Shown: positions 43,572 to 51,872, counted from the first letter of the stretch. The stretch: 51,872 nucleotides of DNA from Pseudomonadota bacterium (GCA_018823175.1 JAHJIY010000001.1:1-51872); one strand, 5' to 3'. Numbers and translations: made by a program. Notes: a model not told the origin generated them from the letters alone.

Positions 43572-45354
43572 TCGCGTCAACAGCGTGCTGCTGGCCGGTG
43601 GAGCCAGCCGGCGGTTCGGAGTCAATAAAGCCCTGGCCCATCTGGATGGGGAACCGATGATAAAATCGATTGCCCAAACCCTGGCTAAAATTTTTGATCA
43701 ATACCTGCTGGTCACCAATACCCCGCAAACATACGAATTTCTGAACTGGCCGATGACCGGCGACCTCTTTGCCGGCGCCGGCCCGCTGGCCGGGATTCAC
43801 GCCGCCCTGCACTATTTCAAAACCCCGGCAATTTTCGTCACCGGCTGCGACATGCCGCTGCTTAATGAAAAACTCATTCGTTATCTCTGCAACATTTCCG
43901 GGGACTGGGACGTGATCATGCCACATCCACTTGCGGGGCCGGAGCCACTCCATGCCGTTTACCGGCGGACGGCGCTACCGGTAATTGAACAGGCGCTAAA
44001 ACAAGGGGAACGGAAAATAAACCGCGTTCTGCTAAACTTGCGGGTCAGGACTCTAGACGAAGATGAATTGCTCAAAGTGGCCGCCGATCTTTCATCCTTT
44101 CACAATATCAACTACCCGGCCGATCTTGCGACTTTACCGAAAAAAAGAAAAAAACATCAGACTGATCTTTCTCTGACCGAGGCCCAAAAACTTGTCATTA
44201 ACTTTACCAAAACGGGCCGGACCGAGACCTTGTCCTTTTCCGAAACACTCAACCGGGTCGCCGCCGAGTCAATCAGATCAAAAATCCCGATTCCGGCTTT
44301 TACTCACTCAACCATGGACGGCTTTGCGGTCAGGACCCGTGACCTTGGTGAAAATATTTCCCGGCAAAATCCGCAGAAATTGGAAATTATCGATGAAATA
44401 GCCGCAGGCCGTACCGACCTTCCAATCCTGCCCTCCAAAAAATCTATCCGGATCATGACCGGTGGGGCGATCCCACCCGGGGCCGACCAGGTCATCCCCT
44501 TTGAAAAATGTCTTGAGGCCGACCACCATATTCTGGTCAGGCAGACCGGTCGCGCCGGTAATCATTTGAGAAAAACCGGAGCAACATTAAAAAAAGGCCG
44601 GGTCATCATCAAGAAAGGAGAGTTGATCACCCCGGACCATTTGGCCATCATGGCCTCGTCCGGGGTCAACCAGGCTTTATTATATCAACAACCCCGGGTC
44701 GCCCTGCTTTGTACCGGTAGCGAACTGGTCAACCCGGAGATGACCCTAAAAACAGGTCAGGTAGTCAGCAGTAACCGCTTCCTGCTCACCGGCCTGATTC
44801 AACAGGAAAACTGCCTGCCGATCGACCTCGGCATTGAGATCGACAAAACCCAGATGATAGTCAAAAAGATAAAAAACGCCCTCAACAAAAATGTACAGAT
44901 GATTTTGACCACCGGTGGGATGGGACCGGGGAAGTTTGATTTAATGGCGGAGGTCTTCACGGAACTCAAGATCGAGATGATCTATCAGTCGATAAATGTC
45001 AAACCAGGTCGGACAACCATGTGCGGCTCACTGGGACAGACCATTTTTTTTGCCCTGCCGGGACCGCCGCCGGCCGTCCGGATCCTGTTCACGGAGTTGG
45101 TGCGGCCGGCCCTGCGCCGGATTCTGGGTCACAAAAAATTATGGCAGGAAAGCTATCGAGCCAGATTGAGCGAACCGCTCACCATCCGTAAAAAAGGGAT
45201 TTTAAATCTGAAAGGAGGCATAATGCACCGGGAAAAAACCACCATCCTGGTCAGGGCCGCCCACGGGGCGGAAGCCATTAACTGTATCATAGCTGTTCCG
45301 CCGCACCGTTGTCAGGTAAAGGCCGGCGAGATGGTTACTGTTCACCCGGCATAA
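43549..45354 (+). CDS. MobA-MoeA fusion: molybdenum cofactor guanylyltransferase and molybdenum insertase
   Basis: A 601-residue protein with two enzymes in one chain. Residues 1-195 form MobA: LLAGGASRRFGVNKAL at the N-terminus (nucleotide-binding loop), then AGAGPLAGIHAAL and FVTGCDMPLL. Residues about 205-601 are MoeA: STMDGFAVRTRDL, RIMTGGAIPPGADQVIPFE, TTGGMGPGKFDLM and VKPGRTTMCGS. MoeA inserts molybdate into adenylated molybdopterin and MobA then adds GMP. A basic linker (KKRKKHQ, 201-207) joins them. It is the last gene of the HIT-mobB unit. The cofactor would serve DMSO reductase-type enzymes such as formate dehydrogenases, none of which is in the window. Confidence 0.92.
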   Translation: MTKPEKINRVNSVLLAGGASRRFGVNKALAHLDGEPMIKSIAQTLAKIFDQYLLVTNTPQTYEFLNWPMTGDLFAGAGPLAGIHAALHYFKTPAIFVTGCDMPLLNEKLIRYLCNISGDWDVIMPHPLAGPEPLHAVYRRTALPVIEQALKQGERKINRVLLNLRVRTLDEDELLKVAADLSSFHNINYPADLATLPKKRKKHQTDLSLTEAQKLVINFTKTGRTETLSFSETLNRVAAESIRSKIPIPAFTHSTMDGFAVRTRDLGENISRQNPQKLEIIDEIAAGRTDLPILPSKKSIRIMTGGAIPPGADQVIPFEKCLEADHHILVRQTGRAGNHLRKTGATLKKGRVIIKKGELITPDHLAIMASSGVNQALLYQQPRVALLCTGSELVNPEMTLKTGQVVSSNRFLLTGLIQQENCLPIDLGIEIDKTQMIVKKIKNALNKNVQMILTTGGMGPGKFDLMAEVFTELKIEMIYQSINVKPGRTTMCGSLGQTIFFALPGPPPAVRILFTELVRPALRRILGHKKLWQESYRARLSEPLTIRKKGILNLKGGIMHREKTTILVRAAHGAEAINCIIAVPPHRCQVKAGEMVTVHPA

Positions 45355-45392
45355 TCTCTAAATAATCCGGTCTTCCCCGGTGAACCAACACC

Positions 45393-45764
45393 TCATTTTT
45401 CCCGCTGCATCTGGCCGCTGGTCTCGGAACCATGGGGATCATGACACTTCAAGCAATCAAGCTTTCCGTCTGAATGGACAGAACCGGTGCCTTTGACATG
45501 ACAGGCCTGGCACATCTCCTGACTCTTCTTGAACGGTTTAAATTTCCCGCCCTTGTCCGCCGTGCAGGCTGGCCCGGCAGACTCATGGCACATAGCGCAG
45601 CCATTCACCCCGGCCGCCTCGGCCGCGACCGGTCCATGCACATATCTGGATTCAAGAAGGGTTTTGTGACAACTACCATTAAGACACCCCCCGGCAAAAG
45701 CCGGCAAGACCGAGACAAAAAACAACAGAGCGAAAAACAGTAAAACAGATTTACATTTCATCAA
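45393..45764 (-). CDS. Small tetrahaem c-type cytochrome
   Basis: A 123-residue periplasmic protein. The signal peptide is about residues 1-25 (ends PAFAGG). Haem sites are CLNGSCH (27-33, an unusual CX4CH), CAMCH (56-60), CQACH (85-89) and CLKCH (104-108). Additional histidines (43, 97, 111) are candidates for distal ligands. The spacing suits a small cytochrome c family protein with doubled CXXCH motifs. Its electron partners are not in the window. It converges on the MobA-MoeA gene, with 38 bases between them. Confidence 0.88.
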   Translation of the reverse strand: MMKCKSVLLFFALLFFVSVLPAFAGGCLNGSCHKTLLESRYVHGPVAAEAAGVNGCAMCHESAGPACTADKGGKFKPFKKSQEMCQACHVKGTGSVHSDGKLDCLKCHDPHGSETSGQMQREK

Positions 45765-46115
45765 TAATTCTCCAGTGTTACCACACAGACCAGGACTGAA
45801 CTCTGCTCGATTCCCCCTTGAGGTCTATCGCTTCTCCACTTCTCACAACAAACAAATTAAACAGATAATCAACAATTTACATGCATCAAAGACCAGATTA
45901 CCAATTTTCCTGACCATCGAAACTCTTAGCATTTTTCTTACCCTAAATCAATCGCTCTTTAAGCCGCAGCAATTTCTTGCCGGAAGAAAATTTCCATACA
46001 AAATTGTTCATGATTATTTGATCAGATCAAAGCTAATCGATCGGATCTCGGCATTTACAAATGATCGATTTTTTTACCAAAACTACTCAGGCAAGACCTT
46101 GAAAGTCGGATATCC
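45765..46115. other. Gene-free region between the cytochrome gene and serS
   Basis: About 350 bases with no convincing gene; a 114-residue open frame has no homology I recognise and no ribosome binding site. No T-box or tRNA-like structure is visible before serS. Confidence 0.5.
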
Positions 46116-46144
46116 TTGATTTCTGAACGGGGGCGTGATAAAAA
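46116..46144 (+). promoter_or_regulatory. Candidate serS promoter
   Basis: TTGATT (46116-46121) and TAAAAA (46139-46144) are 17 bases apart, about 70 bases before the serS start. Weak -10 match. Confidence 0.3.
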
Positions 46145-46214
46145 AAACGACATCAAAATAATTAAAATTACTTGGGTTTTCCCATTCAAAATCTTCATCC
46201 CGTAAGGATAAAAT

Positions 46215-47486
46215 ATGCTCGAACTTCGTTTTATAAGAGAAAATCTTGATCTGGTAAAAGAAAAAACCAACTTCCGTGGTCCGGGAAAATCCAGAATTAA
46301 TGACTTCGCCGCCATCGACCTGCAACGCCGTGAACTTTTAAGCGAAGTAGAAGCTTTACGTAACAAAAGAAAAATCGTCTCCCAGGAGATAGCGCAGCTT
46401 AAAAAGAGCGGCGAAAGCGCAGACAATCTGGTTGCTGAAATGCGTCAAGTCGGGGATCGGATCAAGGAAATAGAAGGAAAACTTAATGAGATAGAGACCG
46501 AACTCAACGATATCGTGATGGGCATTCCCAACCTCTGTCACGACTCAGTGCCCTTAGGCAACAATGACTGCGAAAATCAGGAACTAAAAAAATGGGGCGC
46601 AATTCCGGAATTTTCTTTTGAGCCCAAATCCCACTGGGAACTCGGTGAAACCCTGGGAATCCTCGACTTTGAACGGGCCGCCAAAATTTCCGGCGCCCGT
46701 TTTGTTCTGCTCAAGGGATTTGCCTCCCGCCTGGAGCGGGCCCTGATCAATTTCATGCTGGACCTTCATACCCAGAAACACGGGTACACCGAGGTCTTGC
46801 CGCCCTTTCTGGTCAACACCGAAACCATGACCGCCACCGGCCAGCTCCCGAAGTTCGCCGCCGATCTCTTCAAGACCTCCGTCTCCGACCATGATTTATG
46901 GCTGATCCCTACGGCGGAAGTGCCGGTGACCAACATTCACCGGGACGAGACCCTGGCCGAAAAGGAACTGCCGATCAAGTATTGCGCTTACACCCCCTGT
47001 TTTCGTTCGGAGGCCGGCTCATACGGCAAGGACACCCGTGGCCTGATCCGGCAACATCAATTCGACAAAGTTGAACTGGTCAAATTCACCACCCCTGAGA
47101 CCTCAGTCCAGGAACTCGACCAACTTCTGGCCGATGCCGAAGAAGTCTTGCAACTCCTGAAACTTCCCTACCGGGTGGTCACCCTATGCAGCGGTGATTT
47201 AGGTTTTTCGGCCAACAAGACTTACGATATCGAGGTCTGGCTACCGGCCCAGAATAAATATCGAGAGATTTCATCTTGCAGTAATTTCGGAGAATTTCAG
47301 GCAAGAAGAGGCGGTATCCGTTACCGGCCCAAAGAGAGCCAAAAAAGCGCCCTGGTCCACACCTTAAACGGCAGCGGTCTAGCCGTGGGCCGGACCCTGG
47401 CCGCCATCTTTGAAAATTACCAGCAGGCCGACGGCACGATTGCAGTACCGGAAATTCTAAGCCCATACTTTGAAAATCGGTTTTAG
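46215..47486 (+). CDS. serS: Seryl-tRNA synthetase
   Basis: A 423-residue class II synthetase that charges tRNA-Ser (and tRNA-Sec where present). The N-terminal helical arm (1-105) is a long coiled coil with [15 protein letters not shown]. The catalytic domain has motif 2 [30 protein letters not shown] sequence (about 265-290) and motif 3 [26 protein letters not shown] precedes the ATG. Full length, no oddity. Confidence 0.98.
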   Translation: MLELRFIRENLDLVKEKTNFRGPGKSRINDFAAIDLQRRELLSEVEALRNKRKIVSQEIAQLKKSGESADNLVAEMRQVGDRIKEIEGKLNEIETELNDIVMGIPNLCHDSVPLGNNDCENQELKKWGAIPEFSFEPKSHWELGETLGILDFERAAKISGARFVLLKGFASRLERALINFMLDLHTQKHGYTEVLPPFLVNTETMTATGQLPKFAADLFKTSVSDHDLWLIPTAEVPVTNIHRDETLAEKELPIKYCAYTPCFRSEAGSYGKDTRGLIRQHQFDKVELVKFTTPETSVQELDQLLADAEEVLQLLKLPYRVVTLCSGDLGFSANKTYDIEVWLPAQNKYREISSCSNFGEFQARRGGIRYRPKESQKSALVHTLNGSGLAVGRTLAAIFENYQQADGTIAVPEILSPYFENRF

Positions 47487-47517
47487 ACCATTTCAAAAAA
47501 GGTCGAACCAAAAGGGC

Positions 47518-47634
47518 CTGATATTAATGATATTTTCGGAAAAAGAGCTAAACAAAAATTCGAGGTACCCATTATTCTCTCTTTGACCAGGGCCTTATAA
47601 TGGGTGATCCGATTGAAGTTGAACCAGATATCAG
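47518..47634. repeat. Nested inverted repeats after serS
   Basis: CTGATAT (47518-47524) pairs with ATATCAG (47628-47634), and ACCCATTAT (47567-47575) with ATAATGGGT (47597-47605), both perfect. The outer flanks (A-rich run near 47495, T-rich run near 47650) are weakly complementary too. It may be a decayed palindromic element like those elsewhere in the window. Confidence 0.45.
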
Positions 47635-47700
47635 AAATTACCACTTTTTTCGTCATTATCCCGTTTGCATTTAAGACGACACACTTCAAACTTTAATCTT

Positions 47701-47746
47701 CCGGTCGGCAGCCTTCGCACACCTTGGGCAGCCGACCGGGTTTTAT
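47701..47746 (+). terminator. Intrinsic terminator downstream of serS
   Basis: CCGGTCGGC (47701-47709) and GCCGACCGG (47731-47739) form a perfect 9-bp stem with inner extra pairing, then GTTTTAT. It is on the plus strand, 215 bases after serS and just before the end of the convergent gene. Confidence 0.85.
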
Positions 47747-47758
47747 CTCCACAATTTA

Positions 47759-48334
47759 CTATCTGAACAAGGCGTTAATGTCGGCGCCGCTCCGTTCTTT
47801 CTGATTGTTCACACCATTGCAGTCATCATTCTTAGCATTTCCATCCATGGAAATATCAGGATCATAAACGACCAGCAATTTATAGTTGGGCGGAAACTCT
47901 CCCTCTGATGGAGAAGACGCATTCCACTGCCGAGTATAAGAAACCGTGACCGTCTGCCCCGCAGTCAAGTTTTGAAATGACTGGCTGGCAACAAGCCTTC
48001 CCGCTCCGCCCAGTGGCGCCTCATAAAGCTGGGCCATCTGCTGATTTGCCCCGGACTCATAAGAAGCGGTTCCCACATTTTTCACCGTTCCCATGATCTC
48101 CACCGTGCCCGCGAATTGTGAGCCCCGGTTGACGATCCGGAAATCAATGGCATAAGCGGCAGGATCAGGGCAGGATCGCACCCTGATATTTTTAATCGGC
48201 TTCACAGTGGCCCTTTGCAAATCCTTGTTTGTTGTTCTGCCTTTGAGCTTACTTGAATCAACAACCGGCCCCGCAAATGATGTGCCTACGAAAAAAAAGA
48301 CCAACAGGAAAAGCAAACTTGACAACTTTTTCAT
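47759..48334 (-). CDS. Secreted protein with a CARDB/Ig-like domain, function unknown
   Basis: A 191-residue exported protein. The signal peptide covers about 1-21 (LFLLVFFFVGTSFAG). The mature part has beta-rich sequence: AIDFRIVNRGSQFAGTVEI, GTVKNVGTASYES and AGQTVTVSYTRQWN, resembling CARDB-like or other Ig-type domains that bind to surfaces. Two cysteines (RSCPDP, DDCNG) could form a disulfide. The start at 48334 is chosen because AGGAGG lies 8 bases before it; an ATG two codons earlier is too close. It stands alone. Confidence 0.78.
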   Translation of the reverse strand: MKKLSSLLFLLVFFFVGTSFAGPVVDSSKLKGRTTNKDLQRATVKPIKNIRVRSCPDPAAYAIDFRIVNRGSQFAGTVEIMGTVKNVGTASYESGANQQMAQLYEAPLGGAGRLVASQSFQNLTAGQTVTVSYTRQWNASSPSEGEFPPNYKLLVVYDPDISMDGNAKNDDCNGVNNQKERSGADINALFR

Positions 48335-48778
48335 AACCATTCCTCCTTTAATAAAAATATGCTTCTTTCTTACCGGTCGATTCGACCAACAATTTACTGC
48401 ATCAAATTATAACAAATTACATTCAAACTATGCGAGCAATGGACACAATCAAGGATTAAACCGATTCCGGATTTTCCTCTGCCCATTGATTTGTAAATAT
48501 AAGTGGTGGTAGGGAAGAAAAAGGTTCAAAAATAAATCATGGGAGGCAAAAATAATTTAGACGAGATGACTTCTCCCTGCCGGTCTCGAGAACATCTTGG
48601 ATTTCTGGGCAAAACCCCTGTTTGCCATATGTGATTTAGGCCTAAGTATAATCCCGCAGTTTTTCATCTGAATGCTTTTTAATGGATAAAGTCTTGCGCA
48701 AAAATCCGTAACAGGATTATTCTTTGACCCTTTTCAGACCAAATCAAATTTTCTACAAACTAAAAATCACCATAACCT
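48335..48778. other. Gene-free region between the secreted protein gene and ddl
   Basis: About 440 bases, A+T-rich, with no credible ORF, repeat, promoter or terminator that I can support. It lies upstream of the secreted protein gene and downstream of ddl, both on the minus strand. Confidence 0.45.
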
Positions 48779-49705
48779 TCACGCCATGGCCAATTCAATC
48801 AACCGGTCCAGCAAGGCCCCGAATGAAAGACCGAATGCCGCCGCGGCCTGAGGGAGCAGGCTGGTCGGGGTCATGCCGGGAATGGTGTTGGTCTCCAGAA
48901 CATAAAGATCATCGCCGGACACAATCATGTCCGTCCGACTGTAGCCCCTAAGCTTCAAGGCCCGATGAGCTCTGATTCCCCACTCCTGGGCCTGGGCCGC
49001 GATCGTCTGATCGAGCTCGGCCGGACATACCTCTCTGCTCGCGCCGGGCTGATACTTGGCCTCGTAATTAAAAAACTGATAGTTTGCTCCCGGGATTATT
49101 TCAACCAATGGCAGAGCGGTGAGTTCATCGTTGCCGATTATCCCGACCGTTATCTCACGACCTTTGATAAATTTTTCGACCATGACCTCCCGGTCATAAT
49201 TAAAGGCCTGCCTTAGACCGGAGATCAGATCTTCCCGATTCCGCGGGATACTCATCCCCAGGCTCGACCCCTGCCTGATCGGCTTGACAACCACCGGTAA
49301 TCCCAATTCTTCAATTATCCGCTCCGGGTTAGCGCAATCAGCCATTGTTGCCATCACCCAATCAGCGACCTGCAACCCGGCGTTGCGATACATCAGCTTG
49401 GCCACATGTTTATCCATCGCCATGGCGCTACCCAGAACATCCGCACCCTGATATGGAATCTCCAGCAACTCCAGAAAACCCTGGACCGTGCCGTCCTCAC
49501 CCCAACGACCATGTAACAAAATAAAGGCCACATCAATCCGCTCCGCGTCCCTGATCAGAGCAGGCAGATCAGTAGCCGGGTCGTAACGCTTCACCTCATA
49601 TTTCTCTGGATTAAGGGCCTTTTCTACCTCCGCCGCGCCCTGGAGCGACACCTCGCGCTCACCGGATTTGCCTCCGGCCAGCAAAGCCAAACGAATTTTT
49701 TGCAT
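48779..49705 (-). CDS. ddl: D-alanine--D-alanine ligase
   Basis: A 308-residue ATP-grasp enzyme that makes the D-Ala-D-Ala end of the peptidoglycan stem peptide. It opens KIRLALLAGGKSGEREVSLQGA, and has LHGRWGEDGTVQGFLELLEIPYQG, PVVVKPIRQGSSLGMS, the ATP-grasp EKFIKGREITVGI and the end LETNTIPGMTPTSLLPQ. Full length. AGAGGAA lies 8 bases before the ATG. It is isolated from the usual mur cluster. Confidence 0.96.
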   Translation of the reverse strand: MQKIRLALLAGGKSGEREVSLQGAAEVEKALNPEKYEVKRYDPATDLPALIRDAERIDVAFILLHGRWGEDGTVQGFLELLEIPYQGADVLGSAMAMDKHVAKLMYRNAGLQVADWVMATMADCANPERIIEELGLPVVVKPIRQGSSLGMSIPRNREDLISGLRQAFNYDREVMVEKFIKGREITVGIIGNDELTALPLVEIIPGANYQFFNYEAKYQPGASREVCPAELDQTIAAQAQEWGIRAHRALKLRGYSRTDMIVSGDDLYVLETNTIPGMTPTSLLPQAAAAFGLSFGALLDRLIELAMA

Positions 49706-49846
49706 GGATAAAATTCCTCTATCGAAATATTTCTTTTCCCCAAACTCTCTTTTAAGTTAGTGTCAGTCAATAAATGGTATTCATGGAAAATACGGTCAAC
49801 CATTAGCCGTTAGCCTTTGCTACAGGAACCATAAACCAAACACATT

Positions 49847-49910
49847 AAGCTGATAACTAACGCCCCGGAGGAGATAAGCGAAAACTTCGAGTGCCCTTGG
49901 GGTAAAACCA
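49847..49910 (+). repeat. Possible degenerate copy of the 54-bp repeat
   Basis: AAGCTGA near 49847 and GCGAAAACTTCGAGTGCCCTTGG around 49878-49900 have the same order and nearly the same spacing as AAGCTGA and CGAAACTTATGCCCTTGTGG in the array at the right end. The middle, hairpin-forming part does not match. It lies about 75 bases before the glcD-like gene. A chance match is possible. Confidence 0.25.
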
Positions 49911-49974
49911 GCAGAAAACTGGCCGCCTTAAATCTCCGTTATTTCCGAATCGCAACAAATCAAGAGATCATATT

Positions 49975-51375
49975 ATGGATAAGCAGACCATAAATCAACT
50001 GCAAAAAATTGTCGGCCCTGATCAGCTGACCACAACCACCGAAGAGCTGCTCTGTTACTCTTACGATGGTACAGCCCGAGAATATCTGCCGGAAGCTGTG
50101 GCCTTTCCGGGCTCGACCGCCGAAGTAAGCGCCATAATGCGTCTGGCCTCCCAAGTCCTGTTGCCCGTAGTAGTGCGTGGCGCCGGCAGCGGCATGACCG
50201 GCGGCGCCCTGCCGCTCAAAGGCGGACTGGTTATGGCCATGAGCCGGATGCATAAAATTATTGAAATCGATACAGACAATCATGTTGCGGTGGTGGAACC
50301 TGGGGTCATTACCGGTCAGTTCCAAGATGAGGTCAGACGACTGGGCCTTTATTATCCGCCCGATCCGGCCAGCCTGAAATTCTGTACCCTGGGCGGCAAT
50401 ATAGCGGAATGTGCCGGCGGCCCGAGCGCCGTTAAATACGGGGTAACCAGGGACTACGTTCTCGGTCTGGAGGCAGTGCTGCCCGATGGCCGCATCATCA
50501 ATACCGGGGTGCGAACCGCCAAAGGGGTGGTCGGTTACGATCTCACCCGACTGCTGACCGGATCAGAGGGTACCCTGGCGATTATTACCAAAATTATTTT
50601 AAAACTCCTGCCAATGCCGACAAACCGCGCCACATTTCTGGTAGTGAGTAATTCAATAAAACAGGCCACCGCGCTGGTCTCCCGGATCTTATCGCAGCAC
50701 ACCCCCTGCACCCTGGAATACATGGACCGGACCGCCCTGAAAATTGTCGAATCCGAACTGCCCTTTGCGCTTCCCCCTGCGGCCGAATCATTACTGATCA
50801 TCGAGGTTGACGGAAATCAGGAGACCGTGACCAGTCAGGCAAAAAATCTCCATATTTTTCTGAAAAATGAACCGGATCTGTTATCCGTTCGCCAGGCGCA
50901 GGACGAAGCGGAAAGAGCTGCGCTCTGGAGTGCGCGTCGGGCCATCTCCCCCTCGGCCTTTAAACTGAAACCGCACAAAATAAGCGAAGACGTGGTCGTC
51001 CCCCGCAGCAAAATTGCGGAACTGGTCACCTTTACCGAGACACTTGCCGCTGAGCAGCAGACGACCATCTTCACCTTCGGCCACGCCGGGGACGGCAATA
51101 TCCACGTCAACATCATGCTGGACAAAAACAACTCCGAAGAACTGGCCCGTGGACTGATCGCCAAAAAGAAATTATTCACCCAAGTCCTCAACCTGGGCGG
51201 CACTCTGTCGGGAGAACATGGCATCGGCATCACCAAGTCTGAATATCTGGCCATGGAGTTGGATGAAAACAGCCTGGAATTGATGAAAGGATTAAAAAAT
51301 CTTTTCGATCCGCTAAACATCCTTAACCCTGGAAAGATCTTTCCCCCAGACCAAACTTCCCAAAAAAACATTTGA
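49975..51375 (+). CDS. FAD-linked oxidase, glycolate/lactate oxidase GlcD family
   Basis: A 466-residue flavoprotein. The PCMH-type FAD domain has RGAGSGMTGGALPLKGG (about 62-78), DPASLKFCTLGGNIAECAGGPSAVKYG and GVVGYDLTRLLTGSEGTLAIIT. The C-terminal cap has FTFGHAGDGNIHVNIM and the ending GTLSGEHGIGITKSEYL. Members oxidise glycolate or D-lactate, or other 2-hydroxy acids, to the keto acid. GlcE/GlcF partners are not in the window. Its 3' end overlaps the promoter of the rpsU gene. Confidence 0.92.
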   Translation: MDKQTINQLQKIVGPDQLTTTTEELLCYSYDGTAREYLPEAVAFPGSTAEVSAIMRLASQVLLPVVVRGAGSGMTGGALPLKGGLVMAMSRMHKIIEIDTDNHVAVVEPGVITGQFQDEVRRLGLYYPPDPASLKFCTLGGNIAECAGGPSAVKYGVTRDYVLGLEAVLPDGRIINTGVRTAKGVVGYDLTRLLTGSEGTLAIITKIILKLLPMPTNRATFLVVSNSIKQATALVSRILSQHTPCTLEYMDRTALKIVESELPFALPPAAESLLIIEVDGNQETVTSQAKNLHIFLKNEPDLLSVRQAQDEAERAALWSARRAISPSAFKLKPHKISEDVVVPRSKIAELVTFTETLAAEQQTTIFTFGHAGDGNIHVNIMLDKNNSEELARGLIAKKKLFTQVLNLGGTLSGEHGIGITKSEYLAMELDENSLELMKGLKNLFDPLNILNPGKIFPPDQTSQKNI

Positions 51376-51400
51376 CAGACATCAGTCAAATCATATATAT
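51372..51400 (+). promoter_or_regulatory. rpsU promoter overlapping the end of the glcD-like gene
   Basis: A consensus TTGACA (51372-51377) and TATATA (51394-51399, 16-base gap; or 51396-51401, 18-base gap) form a good sigma-70 promoter. The -35 box is part of an inverted repeat TTTGAC/GTCAAA (51371-51390). The -35 box overlaps the stop codon of the preceding gene. The start site would be about 55 bases before the rpsU ATG. Confidence 0.65.
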
Positions 51401-51462
51401 AGAAAGATTCAATTTCAGGGCAAATAATATTTTTTAATATAATGTTTTAATCAGGAGAAAAC

Positions 51463-51657
51463 ATGATAAGCGTTGAGGTCAGAGGAGATATTGAGCATGC
51501 TATCCGCCTGCTGAAGAAAAAATTACAGCTCGACGGCATCAAAAAAGAGCTGAAAAGACGTGAATATTACGAAAAACCAAGTGCCAAGCGTCGCCGCAAA
51601 CAAGCTGAGTCCAAAAGAAAAATCCGTAAACTTGTACACCGGATGAAAACCGAATAG
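51463..51657 (+). CDS. rpsU: 30S ribosomal protein S21
   Basis: A 64-residue basic ribosomal protein. It has the S21 signature: VRGDIEHAIRLLKKKLQLDGIKKELKRREYYEKPSAKRRRKQAESKRK in effect (basic helix). S21 helps mRNA binding near the anti-Shine-Dalgarno region. CAGGAG lies 7 bases before the ATG. It has its own strong promoter and is followed directly by the 54-bp tandem repeats, not by dnaG or a GatB/YqeY gene as in many genomes. Confidence 0.96.
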   Translation: MISVEVRGDIEHAIRLLKKKLQLDGIKKELKRREYYEKPSAKRRRKQAESKRKIRKLVHRMKTE

Positions 51658-51686
51658 TTAATCGTCCTTACCGGCTGGGATGAATT

Positions 51687-51848
51687 TAAAGCTGAGTTGA
51701 GCAGCTTGTCTGCTCAAACGAAACTTATGCCCTTGTGGTATAAAGCTGAGTTGAACAGCTTGTCTGCTCAAACGAAACTTATGCCCTTGTGGTATAAAGC
51801 TGAGTTGAACAGCTTGTCTGCTCAAACGAAACTTATGCCCTTGTGGTA
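51687..51848. repeat. Tandem array of a 54-bp repeat with internal hairpin
   Basis: Three copies in head-to-tail order start at 51687, 51741 and 51795. Copies 2 and 3 are identical; copy 1 differs by one base (G for A at 51701). In copy 1 the segment TTGAGCAG-CTTGT-CTGCTCAA is a perfect 8-bp hairpin; the base change in copies 2 and 3 introduces a mismatch. The following TAAGTTGAGG looks like the start of a broken fourth unit. A diverged single copy lies at 33807. It starts 30 bases after rpsU. Confidence 0.93.
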
Positions 51849-51872
51849 TAAGTTGAGGAAGATCATATCCAC

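Noticed and set aside
45775..46119. 114-residue plus-strand open frame upstream of serS
   Set aside because: No ribosome binding site, no recognisable motif, unusual composition and a position in a promoter region; treated as non-coding.
47483..47689. 68-residue minus-strand open frame after serS
   Set aside because: TTG start without a ribosome binding site and full overlap with an inverted-repeat region; listed only as part of a low-interest finding.
1..51872. tRNA, rRNA, CRISPR arrays, integrase genes or IS transposases
   Set aside because: No tRNA T-loop and acceptor pattern, no rRNA sequence, no spaced direct repeats of CRISPR type and no transposase or integrase frame were found by reading; the repeats at the right end have no variable spacers.

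Overview
This window is a contiguous piece of a bacterial chromosome of moderate G+C. It holds about 41 protein-coding genes on both strands and no rRNA, tRNA or CRISPR array that I can see. The gene content (LPS-type Gram-negative envelope proteins, a CHASE2 cyclase next to a FecR protein, a PilZ/cNMP-binding protein, small multihaem cytochrome, tandem roadblock/LC7 proteins, molybdenum-cofactor genes and an MMPL/LolA-like/porin operon) suggests a member of the Desulfobacterota (former Deltaproteobacteria), perhaps close to Desulfobulbales. That placement is inferred from gene style, not from a marker-gene tree.

Layout. 1-5400: a palindromic repeat, lon on the minus strand, a GlmU-like left-handed beta-helix protein, a small membrane protein and an unrecognised 368-residue protein. 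5500-15055: an OmpA-type lipoprotein with its own terminator, followed by a three-gene cluster: a TPR plus outer-membrane barrel protein resembling Slam (surface lipoprotein assembly modifier, DUF560), a 1171-residue secreted FecR-domain protein carrying two TbpB-like barrel repeats, and a CHASE2 adenylate/guanylate cyclase. This cluster is the most interesting system in the window: it looks like a type XI secretion pair coupled to a second-messenger enzyme. 15087-21000: a DUF2914 membrane protein, two roadblock/LC7 paralogues, a GNAT acetyltransferase, a radical SAM/SPASM protein, a cNMP-binding/PilZ protein and a universal stress protein.

21119-31633: a plus-strand run with a DinG-like helicase, polyprenyl diphosphate synthase, divergent polysaccharide deacetylase, SAM hydroxide adenosyltransferase family protein, an ArsR-type regulator and an MMPL exporter operon (MMPL, LolA-like periplasmic protein, outer-membrane barrel, small membrane protein) closed by a terminator. 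A decayed CBS-domain pseudogene lies at 31856-32098. 32303-34872: ilvC (long class II type) and a divergent ilvY-like LysR regulator with a palindromic operator between them, the arrangement known from enteric bacteria.

35007-42170 is a minus-strand cofactor cluster, read in the order HPF/cold-shock fusion, nadA, nifS-like desulfurase, glmS, a BioH-BioC fusion and bioD. 42562-45354 is a plus-strand set: HIT protein, mobB and a MobA-MoeA fusion. The right end has a small tetrahaem cytochrome, serS, a secreted protein, ddl, a glcD-like oxidase and rpsU. Just after rpsU the window ends in a tandem array of a 54-bp hairpin-containing repeat, a diverged copy of which also lies in the ilvC leader.
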